This document shows positions 35,489 to 48,038 of a stretch of DNA of 64,000 nucleotides, in pieces. The DNA lies in the NCBI RefSeq assembly GCF_965363235.1, contig NC_134838.1, positions 12,184,441 to 12,248,440 of the forward strand. The letters run 5' to 3'. The number at the start of each line of letters is the position of its first letter. The first letter of the stretch is position 1. The notes beneath the pieces are model-generated. The model saw nothing but the letters and a program-made list of their open reading frames with translations. It was not told the origin of the DNA and did no database searches. This stretch comes from Mytilus galloprovincialis (lineage: Eukaryota > Mollusca > Bivalvia > Mytilida > Mytilidae). The position numbers and the translations under genes are program-made.

Positions 35489-36082
35489 AACTGTTCAACT
35501 GGCGAATCAAAGTTGCAACTTTAGGCTTCGTTAATTATTAGATTAATCGCCAATCAATGCCAATGATTGATTTGATTGACCAAAAAAGAAATTTTCTATG
35601 GGATAGAGTATAAAAGTTGATTTCAATCATGACACAAAGTAACAAGTGCACAGGAATGAGAAAAGTGTTAACGATTTTTTTTATTTCAAAATGTTAAAAA
35701 TGGAACAAATTAAATTTAAAAAAGGGGAAAAAGCATAAGAATGATAATTGAAAAAACAAGTTAGATTTATTTAATTTTTTAAATGTTTAGAATAAAAGTA
35801 AATAAAAAAGGTTAAACAAATATTGAAAAAGGCATTCTGTTATCGCTTCCTAAGTAAACATTTCCAACATATGCATATTAGTTTGGGATCGCATAAATAG
35901 TTTGTCCACATCTTATTAAACGGAAGTGACCGACACGACTGTCATAGGTTTTCGGGAGTGGCTAGAAATATGTGTTATGAGATGCACTTGCTGCGCACAA
36001 AAAGGATAAAAAACTTGATAACAAGTACAGTATAAGTAAACTTTTTAAAATAAAATAGTTCATTTACTAATAGTATATCATT

Positions 36083-36963
36083 GTCGAGCCTGCAACTTTT
36101 GTTGCAGAAAGCTCGACATAGGGATAGTGATCCGGCGGCGGCGGCGGCGGCGGCTACGGCTGCGGCGGCGGCTGCGGCGGCGGCTACGGCGGCGGCTACG
36201 GCGGCGGTGTTAGCTCACTTCTTAAAAGCTTTATATTTTAGAAGGTGGAAGACCTGGATGCTTCATACTTTGTATATAGATGCCTCATGTTACGAAGTTT
36301 CCGTCAGTCACATGTCCAATGTCCTTGACCTCATTTTCATGGTTCAGTGACCACTTGAAAAAAAAGTTCAAATTTTTTGTAATGTTGAATTCTCTCTTAT
36401 TATTAGTAATAGGATAACTATATTTGATATGTGCGTACCTTGCAAGGTCCTCGTGTCTGTCAGACAGTTTTCACTTGACCTCGACCTCATTTCATGGATC
36501 AGTGAACAAGGTTAAGTTTTGGTGGTCAAGTCCATATCTCAGATACTATAAGCAATAGGGCTAGTATATTCGGTGTATGGAAGGACTGTAAGGTGTACAT
36601 GTCCAACTGGCAGGTGTCATCTGACCTTGACCTCATTTTCATGGTTCAGTGGTTATAGTTAAATTTTTGTGTTTTGGTCTGTTTTTCTCATACCATATGC
36701 AATAGGTCTACTATATTTGTTGTATGGAATGATTGTTAAGTGTACATGTCTAGCGGGCAGATGTCATGTGACCTTGACCTCATTTTCATGGTTCAGTGGT
36801 CAAAGTTAAGTTTTTGAGTTTTGGTCTTTTTATCTAATGCTATATGCCATAGGTCAACTATATTTGGTGTATGGAAATATTTTATGATCTTTATGTCAGT
36901 AGAGCAGGTTTTTTTTTAACCGTGACCTCATTTTCACGGTTCATTGCACAGTGTTAAGTTTTT
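36083..36963 (+). repeat. GTCGAG-hairpin repeat, first (duplicated) copy with GGC expansion
   Basis: It begins with a nested hairpin: GTCGAGC ... GCTCGAC enclosing CTGCAAC/GTTGCAG. Then come ATAGGGATAGTGATCC, a long GGC-rich run, and internal units each containing ACCTTGACCTCATTTTCATG. It stops abruptly at TAAGTTTTT, where a second copy starts, as expected of a tandem duplication of 881 bases. The plus-strand frame at 36081-36350 is a by-product. Confidence 0.85.
36130..36211 (+). repeat. GGC trinucleotide expansion
   Basis: About 26 triplets of GGC interspersed with GGCTAC and GGCTGC lie at the position where the neighbouring copy (37013-37026) has only four GGC triplets. In one frame it would read as poly-alanine, but there is no reason to think it is translated. 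Confidence 0.9.
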
Positions 36964-38325
36964 GTCGAGCCTGCAACTTTTGTTGCAGAAAGCTCGACAT
37001 AGGGATAGTGATCCGGCGGCGGCGGTGTTAGCTAACTTCTTAAAAGCTTTATATTTTAGAAGGTGGAAGACCTGGATGCTTCATACTTTGTATATAGATG
37101 CCTCATGTTTCGAAGTTTCCGTCAGTCACATGTCCAATGTCCTTGACCTCATTTTCATGGTTCAGTGACCACTTGAAAAAAAAGTTCAGATTTTTTGTAA
37201 TGTTGAATTCTCTCTTATTATAAGTAATAGGATAACAATATTTGATATGTGCGTACCTTGAAAGGTCCTCATGTCTGTCAGACAGTTTTCACTTGACCTC
37301 GACCTCATTTCATGGATCAGTGAACAAGGTTAAGTTTTGGTGGTCAAGTCCATATCTCAGATACTACAAGGAATAGGGCTAGTATATTCGGTGTATGGAA
37401 GGACTGTAAGGTGTACATGTCCAACTGGCAGGTGTCATCTGACCTTGACCTCATTTTCATGATTCAGTGGTTATAGTTAAATTTTTGTGTTTTGGTCTGT
37501 TTTTCTCATACTATATGCAATAGGTCTACTATATTTGTTGTATGGAATGATTGTAAGGTGTACATATCTAGCGGGCAGATGTCATGTGACCTTGACCTCA
37601 TTTTCATGGTTCAGTGGTCATAGTTAAGTTTTTGAGTTTTGGTCTTTTTATCTAATACTATATGCCATAGGTCATCTATATTTGGTGTATGGAAATATTT
37701 TATGATCTTTATGTCAGTCACGCAGGTTTTATTTGGCTGTGACCTCATTTTCACGGTTCATTGCACAGTGTTAAGTTTTTGTGTTTTGGTCTATTTTTCT
37801 TAAACTATAAGTAATAGGTCAACTATATATGTTGTATAGAAGCATTGTTAGCTGTACATGTCTGCCTGGCATGGTTCATCTGACCTTGACCTCATTTTCA
37901 AGGTTCATTGGTCTTTGTTTAGTTACAAAAAATGTATCTTGGTTAATGTTAAGTTTATGTGACAGTTGTATTAAAGCTTAGCTTTATACTTAGGACTATC
38001 AACATAATATCAATGATGAGTATAGAAGGCGAGACATTTCAGCGTGTGCACTCTTGTTGTGTTTTGGTCTTTTTTTCTTAAACTATAAGTAATGTGTCAA
38101 CTATATATGTTGTATAGAAGCATTGTTAGCTGTACCTGTCTGCCTGGCATGGTTCATCTGACCTGGACCTCTTTCAAGGTTCATTGGTCTTTGTTTAGTT
38201 ATCTTGGTTAATGTTAAGTTTATGTGACAGTTGTAATAAAGCTTAGCTTTATACTTAGGACTATCAACATAATATCAATGATTAGTATAGTAGGCGAGAC
38301 ATTTCAGCATGTGCACTCTTGTCTT
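36964..38325 (+). repeat. GTCGAG-hairpin repeat, second copy with duplicated 3' end
   Basis: It has the same hairpin start as 36083, a short GGC run and six to seven internal units, ending GAGACATTTCAGCGTGTGCA then CTCTTGTT at about 38058. The last ~270 bases (37785-38057) are then repeated at 38058-38325, ending GTGCACTCTTGTC. A reverse copy is at 23627-24966. No open frame of note. Confidence 0.85.
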
Positions 38326-39010
38326 ACTATTTTATGACTTTTTAATTAACATACACTATAACAATATATCATTTTATCAGACCACGGTTTGCGGAAGTAG
38401 TCAAGAAGACAATATTATGTTTTTCAGGGGTTGACAGGATACACGTGATCGTTGTTAGTTTCAACTTCAATATTATTATGCAAGCAGATGTAATAAACAA
38501 TGATTTCATACATTATTTTTTTTTGGTTTACACTTTATATAGGGCTTTATCTATAATCTTATTCCAGAGTGCACAATTCTTATTCTACATATTTCACCTT
38601 TAACAAAATTAGGAAATCTGTTTGGTCGTCCCATTTTGTTGTAGGGATGTTTAGATTAAGTGTCGAGTTAATATGTATATTATTTTGTGTTGTCTGCGAG
38701 AAACAAATCATTTTTCTGATCTAGTAATAAATTCAAAACCAATATAGATAGTGTAAACATATATATATTTTATTTGAACTGTGTAAATTAATCGGAATGC
38801 GAATGACAACATGCACCTACAATTCTTTTGTGTGTTTCCCGGAAACGGTAACACATGACATTTGCGCGGGAACTTATTACATAAACATCGTTTTTGGATT
38901 ATTGAAACATGTGAAATGTACTGTAACAGTTATTGATTTTTGGAGGTAATGTGATATTATTTATTATTCAATAGTACATAATTTTACGTCAGGTTTGTAC
39001 ACATTAAGTC
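38326..39010. other. no gene seen
   Basis: AT-rich single-copy-looking sequence without a credible frame or repeat. Confidence 0.45.
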
Positions 39011-39012
39011 TC

Positions 39013-39560
39013 TGGTCAGTGGCGGATCTAGGGGAGGGGGGATTCCGGAGGTTGAACCTCCCTTTTTTGTTGACGATCAATTCATTTGGATAGGGATATC
39101 AGTTGGAACTGACCCTCTATCCTGGGTTAGGATCCATGTCCCCATTCAAATGCATTGATCACCCCACAAAAGGGGCGATTCCAACCGGGAACCCTCCTGC
39201 TGGATCCGCCACTGCACACTACTCGGACCTATGTTATTTAGTGAGTGATGCGAAAAAACTCAATTTACATTAGGTCCCCCTTTTTGAAAAATGACTAAAT
39301 CCGCCTCTGCTTATCCTGGGTGAGGTCCCCCTTTTAAAAAATGGTTGGATCTGTCTCAGTTAGTCTAATCTAAACTGAAACACATCAGGGGCGGATCCAG
39401 CCATTTTGTGAAAAAGGGGGGTCAAATGCATTGATCACCCCAAAAAAGGGGCTGTTCCAACTGAAAACCCTCCCCTGGATCAGCCACTGCACATTACTTG
39501 GACCTATATTAGTTCGTTACATGTAATTACTTAAGTGATGCAAAAACAACTCAATTTACT
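39013..39560. repeat. tandem pair of CAGKGGCGGATC repeats
   Basis: CAGTGGCGGATCTAGG (39017) to CTGGATCCGCCACTG (about 39216), and CAGGGGCGGATCCAGC (39387) to CTGGATCAGCCACTG (about 39489). Each is followed by the same flank (CACACTACTCGGACCTATG; CACATTACTTGGACCTATA). The whole ~270-base unit therefore looks duplicated in tandem. Same end family as 24703-24866. Confidence 0.7.
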
Positions 39561-39639
39561 AATAAACTTCCTTATTAAAGAAACTTTATGTAAAAGTAAA
39601 CATGTTCATTATATTTTTTGCTGTGTGAAATTGCTTATG

Positions 39640-39740
39640 CGGGAAAGACCCATTACAACCCGACCATAGAGGAGACAACAGCTGAAGGTCACCAATGGGT
39701 CTTCAATGCAGCGAGAAGCTCCCACACCCGGAGGCGTCAC
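39640..39740 (+). repeat. SINE-like repeat head fragment
   Basis: ACAACCCGACCATAGAGGAG, GGTCACCAATGGGTCTTCAA and CACACCCGGAGGCGTC match the head module at 28022-28150. Confidence 0.7.
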
Positions 39741-40074
39741 AACAAACCCGTTCTAGAAATAATTTGTGAATGAAATTGGTAAATACAGTTATTCTTGATC
39801 TTCATACAATTTAAGGGCATTTCCAAATAGTCCTAAATATAATGCTTTATGCATCTGAAAAGGGTTGGAAATAACACTGAAAAATCATCGTTTTTCCTCT
39901 AGCATAGTTTGTACGTGCAGTATAGGTGTATTTTAAAGGCACAACAGTGAAGCCGCCGTATAATACTTCAATCGAACCGATTTACTTTTTGAAGTTTAAT
40001 TACTATACTATATATAAAAATATTAATTTTAGCGAACCATTTAGGTCACGGAAATTCCAAAATATGGCACCAGT

Positions 40075-40445
40075 AAGGAGAGTTGTACAAATAATGTGAA
40101 TACACAGCCACATCCAATTCATCTTTAACTAAAAGTATTCATCATTTTCTATTTTATATGTACTAACAATATTCCATTTTTCTATAATTTGGATTAAAAT
40201 GTGCAAAAATCTGAGTTAGAATAGGTCGAATGCCCCAAATAAACATTCCCTGATTGGTTGAAGCACTGTGGCGTCGATGTAAAGCATAGCAAGCCTCGAT
40301 GTAAAGCACACGCTTCACAGGAATAATTAAGGAGAGTTTTACAAATAATGTGAATATACAGACCCTCAATCCAATTTATGTATTGCTAAAAATAATCAAG
40401 TGTTCATCATTTTCTGTTTTGATTCTGCTATTTTTTCTATAATTC
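40075..40445. repeat. direct duplication of ~115 bp
   Basis: AAGGAGAGTTGTACAAATAA at about 40075 and AAGGAGAGTTTTACAAATAA at about 40330 begin diverged copies that both run through TTCATCATTTTCT to TTTTTCTATAAT. Between them is GATGTAAAGCA, present twice. No gene. Confidence 0.65.
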
Positions 40446-40449
40446 CATT

Positions 40450-41180
40450 TGAAATATGTGAAACCTCGCAATGAAAATAGATGGCCTCAGTGATGTAAAA
40501 GCAACCCAAAAAATTTCCGTTAATATGTTAACATCTTGAACTTCGACCCTGGGTTCAAAGGGTTAATAAACCGATTCACAAATAGAGATATCCTTTCGCT
40601 CAAGTGAAGTATACAGGCAACTTGGTTTACAGAAATATATACACACTTTATCAGTAATATATTGTCATGCTTCTGCATATCCACGTTTTTTTGTATGCTG
40701 AACTTCAGTCAAATTCAATTCTATACAAACTTTATTACGTAAAGCAATAGGAGTAAGAATATTTTTTGCGCCAATTTAACCGTGACCAGCATCATCGTCA
40801 GTATCAAAATTGTTTATCGTAATCATTGTGAAATTTCACTGACATAGGGTTTATTAATATAGAGTAATTTTGGTAAGTATGGCTTATTTATGTTAAGTTC
40901 TCCAGATGTGCTTCTCTAGACATCGTTGACGGTTTGCATATCAGTAGTCGAAGTAAACTCAAGGTTATTATATAAAATTATTTGTCTCTTTTCGTCTGTA
41001 GTACATGCGTTTGAGGTCCGGTTTAATTTGTACGCATGAAATCTCTAGTCTAAGAAAAGCTAGTGATAGAACCTTAACCAGATAAGCAACTGTCTAGGGC
41101 CAAGTAAGGAAGGTGAAAAAAACCCAGTATTGGTACTATTACGCAGAACCATAAACAGATGCATAGACAGACCCAGGGGG
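40450..41180. other. no gene seen
   Basis: AT-rich intergenic sequence. Minus-strand and plus-strand frames here are short and featureless. Confidence 0.4.
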
Positions 41181-41184
41181 GTGG

Positions 41185-41427
41185 CAGTGGCGGATCCAGA
41201 ACTTTTCATAAGGTGGGGCCCGCTCCAGTCATGCTTCAGTGATTCCCTATATAATCAACAAAATTTTTCCAACGAAAAGGGGGGGGGAGGGGTCTGCCCC
41301 CTAGATCCTCCTATTGGTGGGAAAAATTTAGTTGATTATATAGGAAATCATCAAAGCTTGACAGGAGTGGGCAGCCCTTTGGAAAGTCAGAGGCCACCCC
41401 TTTATGAAAAGTGCTGAATTGCCACTG
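41185..41427. mobile_element. 243-bp fold-back CAGTGGCGGATCC element
   Basis: CAGTGGCGGATCCAGAACTT at the left pairs imperfectly with the right end AAGTGCTGAATTGCCACTG. Pairing continues inward (CCCTATATAATCAAC with GTTGATTATATAGG). A run of G near the centre separates the arms. No clear target duplication. Confidence 0.75.
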
Positions 41428-43130
41428 AGATTTGCAGGTTTTCTTTGTAAAGATACCTTAAAATATCAACAACTCTGAGTACACAATTTGATTCATTTTA
41501 GCTCATTAGCTGGGCTCATTCGCTAAAAATATTCATTGCGGCTCACTGGCAAATATCTTACGATACTCATGTGTAGAAAAACTGATAATCTATACATGTG
41601 TGTAAGGAGTAGTTAGCTTAAATATAGCTAAATTTGGAAAATTTGAAAATGACTTGGGGAATGAAGATGTAGTAAAGAACGAATATCAGTTTTAGTCTTA
41701 TATATGTAATACTTTAAAATTTTAGTCTTACATGTATATATGTGTACAAATATATCACTGTTCCAGTGGCAATGGTAAATAGACACTGAAAAGTCTTGGA
41801 TAACATTTTATAGTTTTGAATGTTTCTTCATCAGTTGACTTAAATTAGGTGGAGCCAGGAGGTGTGTTCTTATTTCCAACAGAGGAGCGCTCAACCTATA
41901 TCAATTTGTGCATGAAGCAAATTGATAGTTGCTAGATACTGAATGATTATACCACAAGAAAGTTTTAACCAGTGCATATATACTTAAAATACGATAAAAA
42001 AAAACATGTCTTTTTCAGGACTTCTGATCCAACCATATAGTATGGCATTTTATTGAGATATGGTTTTGGTCGATGGATGTTCATGAAGAACCTGCAGTAC
42101 AAAGTATATCACTGGATTTAGCTCTTTGTCTAAGTGTATTATTAAAGTACTTTGCTTTGAGCTCAGTTCATTGTTATGCAATTCATTCTTTGTGAAATAA
42201 AGATTTGACAGACAACTCTCATGTACAAGGATTTGTCAAAGTAGTATCACCTCTTTCTTCAATGTAAGTAATAGGGAGATAAAAAGCATATATCGATTTG
42301 AACCAAACATTATATGTCCTTTGACCAAATTTTATGAAAAGAACAAATTTACCCGACAATGCTACTCCCGCTAATATAATAGCAATATGATGCTAGGTTG
42401 TTTTAATACATCTGTACTGCCTACTGATGACTTGGTCCTGAGTGTAAATGGTCATTCGATTATGTTTTAAAAAAATTATAAGGCCTATCTGGCCTAATTG
42501 ATTTCTAAAACTATGTTTCATTGTACATGTTCAACATTTTTCTTTTAATTGTTTATTTCTAATAGATTTGTGTGAATTAACATTGTAACAGTAAATGTTA
42601 ATTACTACACTTTCATACCACAACAAATACTGTATTTGTGGTATATGTATCACTTATATTTGTATCTATATAACAAACAAAAATGAAAAGAGAATAATTT
42701 TGTAATACCTTTTGAATACTATAACTTTTTAGATATTTAGACATATTAAGACTAATTAAGTAGATGTTGATAATATCCACTTGACATGCTTGAAATTCTG
42801 TTAGATTACTTTTGGAGCAGTTTTGAGTCTTTGAAGCATGCTCAAAAAAGTTCTTTTGATGAAATCATTTTCATATTTGTCAATTTTTTTTTGCTTCGAC
42901 CAGCTTTGGAGGAAATATTATCCAAGAATTGATAAAAATCAGCACAGAAGTTTACTTCCTAGCTCATCTAGCCCCTAGCATCTTGTCAGGCATTGTCATT
43001 ACTAAAAACAAATAAATGTATTCTAATCTGAGGAACAATTCGACCTTTTAACAATTTTTTTTACTAATGATACTGACGATCCTCCACAAAGTAATATAAA
43101 TAGAACCATACAAATAGTAAGCAAATACAT
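41428..43130. other. no gene seen
   Basis: AT-rich intergenic sequence without a credible open frame or recognisable repeat. Confidence 0.4.
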
Positions 43131-43131
43131 A

Positions 43132-43400
43132 TAAAAAAAAGATGTGGTATGATTGCCAATGAGATAATTTTCCACAAGAGACCAAAATGACACAGAAATT
43201 AACAACTACAGGTCACCGTAAGGCCATCAACAATGAGCAAAGCCAATTCCGCATAATCATCTATAAAAGGCCCTGAAATGACAATGTAAAACAATTTAAA
43301 CGGGAAGACTAACGGCCTTATTTATGTACAAAAAATAAATGAAAACGAATATGTAACACATAAACAAACGACAGACAACCACTGAATTACAGGCTCCTTA
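43132..43400 (+). repeat. mussel SINE-like repeat
   Basis: AAAAGATGTGGTATGATTGC, CCACAAGAGACCAAAATGAC, the CAGGTCACCGTAAGGCC block, and GACAACCACTGAATTACAGG then CTCC at the end. Same family as 16775-17003. Confidence 0.85.
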
Positions 43401-44377
43401 TATCATGTTCTCAAATCTAGATATCATCTCCCATTTAGAAAAAAAAACATGAAAAAATGAACCTAGAAAAATGTATTATGTGTTGCTCTCCTAGCTACAA
43501 AATGTATCCAAAATCAAAGATGTGGAACATATTCTATCATAATCATTTGGTAACTAATGCAATTAATGTCTCTTCCATGTCCGTCTTGAACATAAAAACT
43601 AAATAATAAATAAACAACACTCCTAATGCTCAGATTGTTTGTCATCGTGCAACACAACTAATAACACCATATAGGAAAAACATAGAACTCCTTTTGTCAT
43701 AAGACACTGTCAAACATCCTAACATACTATCCACACTCATATGTGTCCACACTTGTAAGTATTTAAAAATAAATCTTCTTTTTTTAGAATTGTAAGATAT
43801 CAGTTATAATTTAAAGAATAATGACAAGATCTCCATATAGTAAATTAAACTGAAGAAAATTAATGTATATATTATAGCTTAAATTTTTTCCAAACCCCAA
43901 CCATTTTACATAAGTCTTATAAAATATAATTTTCATTATAGTTACCGATGTATGTATAGCACTCTTAACTAATAATGATAAGTAATTTTAATTTGAGACC
44001 ATTTTAATTCTTAATATTTGTTAAATATATGCAGTCGTTTCTTAACATTTTCTTACAACCCAGCACATATGAATTATTAAATATCTTTTAAAACTTTATG
44101 ATGACAATCCTATGAATTAATTATGATATTTATTTTTTAGTGATTATTATAACCAAATTCAGTCATCTGTATATAATTATTTGTTTCCTTATGTTTTAAG
44201 GTGTACATAATTGCTAAAACTATACCCTTTGGGTAGTGCTCCACAATGAATGGAGGAATATACAAGAAACTGAACTGAACTGAACTGCTAAATACTAATA
44301 AATTTATTTTGTTTTGTGTCGTTGGGTTGCTGTAACATGGACCAGTGTCGGATCCAGAGGGGGGCGTAGAGGGCGTA

Positions 44378-46050
44378 CAGGGGCGGATCCAGGATTTTGG
44401 AAAGGGGGCGAAGTTTTGAAAGATCGCCGAGCGGAGCGAGGCGCAAAATGTTTGGGACCTTTCAGTTGGAGCTAAAACATAAAATAAGTGTAATATGCAC
44501 TTTTCAAACGGTTACTGGCGTGGGGCATGTATATTTTGAAGTTGCTGTAAAGTGTAAGGGTTGGATATTTAAGTTAAGTTATCATAACTTCACAGATTTC
44601 TTGTTGTAAACAAGATATACACCGGGGTATTCAATGAAATTTACAATACGGCCGGCACAAGTTAAAAAAGACAAACAAGCAATTTCTTATCCAAATGTTT
44701 AGTTGATATGTTTCACCCAACAACATTAAGGGAAGTGAGGGGTTCCAAATCAACCAAAGGCTAAGAATGAGTCTGAAATGACAACGAATTTATGAATGAC
44801 GGTCGACAAATGGAGACATAAAGGCCACACCCATCAGGCAGGTTGCAGTCTGGTCTTGAAAAAAGTTTTTAATATATTAGTTCGGCGAAACAGACATTCC
44901 GTTCAGACATGCAAACCCCTGCCACCAAAAAAAATGCCCGTTTTTATTCATCATGTTCATTTAATGCTAAATAATTCTGTTGGAATTTTTTGTTTCTAAT
45001 AGCAAAAACAGGCGAAAATCAGAGTTATTTTTCTTTCTCTCAAATATCTCAGACTGTCTCCTCAAATCGTGCTTTTGTAAGAACAGTACGTCGAAAAAAA
45101 CGTCGCTTAGTCATTTTGAAATTCAAATTACAGTAAGACATTGCTTAGGCTGAGGATGACAATCATGAAACCTTCAAAGCGACACAGGATTGAGCAAGAA
45201 CGTATTAACTTCTATTTCACTATTCCACCAAACAATCTATAGACTATTACACTCACATGAAAAAAAAGTTCCACGGCAATATTAAGGTACGAACCCGTAC
45301 GAACCATTTGATTTGAGGAGACAGTCTGAGATATTTGAGAGAAAGAAAAATAACTCTGATTTTTGCCTTAGACAAAAATTCTATCTGTATCTGGATTGAT
45401 ACAATAATCATGTCCACTGTTTTTGCTATTAGAAACAAAAAATTCCAACAGAATTATTTAGCATTAAATGAACATGATGAATAAAAACGGGCATTTTTTT
45501 TGGTGGCAGGGGGTTGCATGTCTGAACGGAATGTCTGTTTCGCCGAACTAATATATTAAAAACTTTTTTCAAGACCAGACTGCAACCTGCCTGATGGGTG
45601 TGGCCTTTATGTCTCCATTTGTCGACCGTCATTCATAAATTCGTTGTCATTTCAGACTCATTCTTAGCCTTTGGTTGATTTGGAACCCCTCACTTCCCTT
45701 AATGTTGTTGGGTGAAACATATCAACCAAACATTTGGATAAGAAATTGCTTGTTTGTCTTTTTTAACTTGTGCCGGCCGTATTGTAAATTTCATTGAATA
45801 CCCCGGTGTATATCTTGTTTACAACAAGAAATCTGTGAAGTTATGATAACTTAACTTAAATATCCAACCCTTACACTTTACAGCAACTTCAAAATATACA
45901 TGCCCCACGCCAGTAACCGTTTGAAAAGTGCATATTACACTTATTTTATGTTTAAGCTCCAAAAAGGTCCCAAAAATTTTGCGCCTCGCTCCGCTCGGCG
46001 ATCTTTCAAAACTTCACCCCCCCCTTTCCAAAATCCTGGATCCGCCCCTG
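44378..46050. mobile_element. 1.67-kb fold-back element with ~690-bp near-perfect arms
   Basis: The left arm 44378-45069 (CAGGGGCGGATCCAGGATTT ... CTCCTCAAATC) returns in reverse at 45310-46050 (GATTTGAGGAG ... AAATCCTGGATCCGCCCCTG), separated by a 240-base loop. The right arm has one ~49-base extra segment (about 45367-45418). The same 67-residue frame (starting MTVDKWRHKGHTHQ) occurs once in each arm, at 44796-44999 and 45429-45632, with one difference; I see no domain in it. The flanks AGGGCGTA and TGGACGTA could be a worn 8-bp target duplication. A transcript across it would fold into a very long double strand. Confidence 0.92.
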
Positions 46051-46571
46051 TGGACGTATTCCGTTTTATTCATATTACACGAGTCGGCAGATGAGTCGTA
46101 AAAATACAAAAATATGATTTCCAAGCACCTTTCTTCTTACAGTTTAACCCCTGTATCCAAGCGAGTGCATTGAAATACTTAGCTGTTGTTCTCCCTTTTT
46201 AAATGTTTATTTAGTTTTGCATTGATATTGTCCCATTTGAACTCGTAATTTAGAATATATTAATTCTCCACTCCACTGACTTTGATCGACTAGGTGGTAA
46301 CTTAAAGCGGAAATATACTGAATTGTGTAAAACTTAAGATCAGCTTTAGTCTAAATATTTTATTGTGGAACTCAATGTTCCCATCTCACACCCCTTTGTG
46401 TCCCCTTTAAACAGAAATGGGGGATTGAACCGAAAATTATCAAAATAGAAAAGAACAAAGGATCACAACTTTTGACAGTGCTTAACAAGTATTTACCCAT
46501 TCACAATGTTAAAGTTAACATATTAAAGCACCTAAGTCGACCTCTATAAAGTTAATATATTGATCGATTTG

Positions 46572-47713
46572 CAGGGCCGTAACTAGCCTCTTCTAATAGT
46601 GAGGCAAAATATATTTAAATATAAAAAATTTGCTATTTTCCGACAATAATCTGGTCTCAAAGCAAGAACATAGATTCATTGTGATTTAAGATTTTAAGGT
46701 TTTATGGAAAACATTAAAAGACCGATATGTAGGATAAAGAAAAAATCGTAATTCTCGTAATCATTAATACAGGATCTGTCTGTCTGTTTTTGTTTTAATT
46801 GTATTGTGCTTAGACTAAGGTTATTTTTTTATGACTAGATTTAAATATAGTGACAGATTGTACTTTAAGTACAAGTACTGCTTCAGTCTACACTAGGGAC
46901 CATCTTAACCCTGGTTTACGGTATTATTGATTCTTTTATTGTTAAAGACCCTCCACAACTTTGACCATTGTCTTTTAGATTTTTTTCTATGCATTGACTG
47001 TGCGATTAGGTTTCGTGCACATTTACTCCATATTCCTTTATTTTCTGTTAGAGGGTCTGAACATGACTTAATGCAAGTTAAACCCTTCAATGGAAAAAGG
47101 TCATATGGCAATACATTATTGTTTTTTTCCAAATTAATTGAATCCGGGAAATTGGTGACCTTACTTTAATTTAAACCATGTCAGCTTTCTAGTTTTATCT
47201 CCCCCCCCCCCCTTTGTACATCGGTGGGCATGCAACATTGCAAAACCACCCGTTTACAAATGAAAATCATCACTCAGACTATAGTCATAAAGTAGGACAA
47301 TAAATGATGAACAAAAGACAAACCCGGGACAGTCACATAGAAGTACTACAAACAATAGATCATCAACTCTGAAAACTAAAAGTAAAATAGAAACATGGAT
47401 CACGAAAAACATGCAGGGGCGACACCAGAGAGTGAGGAGAACTTGCTTCTTGCTAGACACTTTCCGTGAAAACAATTTGATATTAAGACAATCTTTTGTT
47501 TAATAAAATTGAGAATGAAAATGGGGAATGTGCCAAAGAGACAACAACCCGACCATAGAAAAAAAAAACAACAACAGCAGAAGGTCACCAACAGGTCTTC
47601 AATGTAGCGAGAAATTCCCGCACCCAGAGGCGTCCTTCAGCTGGCCCTTTTTTTTTTTTTAATTTCTAACATGAGGCATTTGCCTCATTTGCCTCAATGT
47701 AGTTACGGACCTG
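46572..47713. mobile_element. CAGGGCCGTAACTA-ended transposon, non-autonomous
   Basis: The left end CAGGGCCGTAACTAGCCTC pairs with the right end (complement of CAGGTCCGTAACTACATTG). A GAGGCAAA motif is subterminal on both sides. ATTTG stands at 46567-46571 and 47714-47718 as a 5-bp target duplication. The interior holds a SINE-like repeat head (about 47498-47650) and no transposase. Confidence 0.8.
47498..47650 (+). repeat. SINE-like repeat head nested in a transposon
   Basis: AAAATTGAGAATGAAAATGG, GTGCCAAAGAGACAACAACC, GTAGCGAGAAATTCCCGCAC and AGGCGTCCTTCAGCTGGCCC match the module at 28022-28150. A T-run follows it. Confidence 0.8.
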
Positions 47714-47793
47714 ATTTGTGTATACATAACGTTCAGTGGCAAATATTACATGTATATGAACAGCAATACATCGAAAAAAACATACATTTTTGT

Positions 47794-48038
47794 TAAGGCC
47801 AAATAAAAAAGTATGTGTGGTTCCAGTTACATCTGAAAAAAAGTTAGGGTAGGTAGGTAGGGATTTTTTTTTATTTTGTGTTTTTTTTTTTTACATTGAG
47901 TCTATGGGAGAAACATTCTGACTTTAACAGTGCTTAATGAAAAATGACAATAAAATCTTTAGGGTAGGCTATTTTTAAGCCGAAAAAGTAGGGACGGTAG
48001 GGTTACTGGAACCACACATATATTTTTATTTGGCCTTA
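47794..48038. mobile_element. 245-bp MITE with TAAGGCCAAATA ends
   Basis: TAAGGCCAAATAAAAAAGTA then TGTGTGGTTCCAG at the left is mirrored by CTGGAACCACACATATAT and TTTATTTGGCCTTA at the right, ~33-base inverted ends. Two AGGGTAGG-type motifs lie inside. No coding capacity. Confidence 0.88.

Noticed and set aside
36081-36350. Frame with a poly-alanine stretch
   Set aside because: It is a GGC expansion inside a non-coding interspersed repeat; the neighbouring copy lacks it.
44796-45632. 67-residue frame found twice as a gene pair
   Set aside because: The two copies are simply the two arms of the fold-back element; no domain or start context supports translation.
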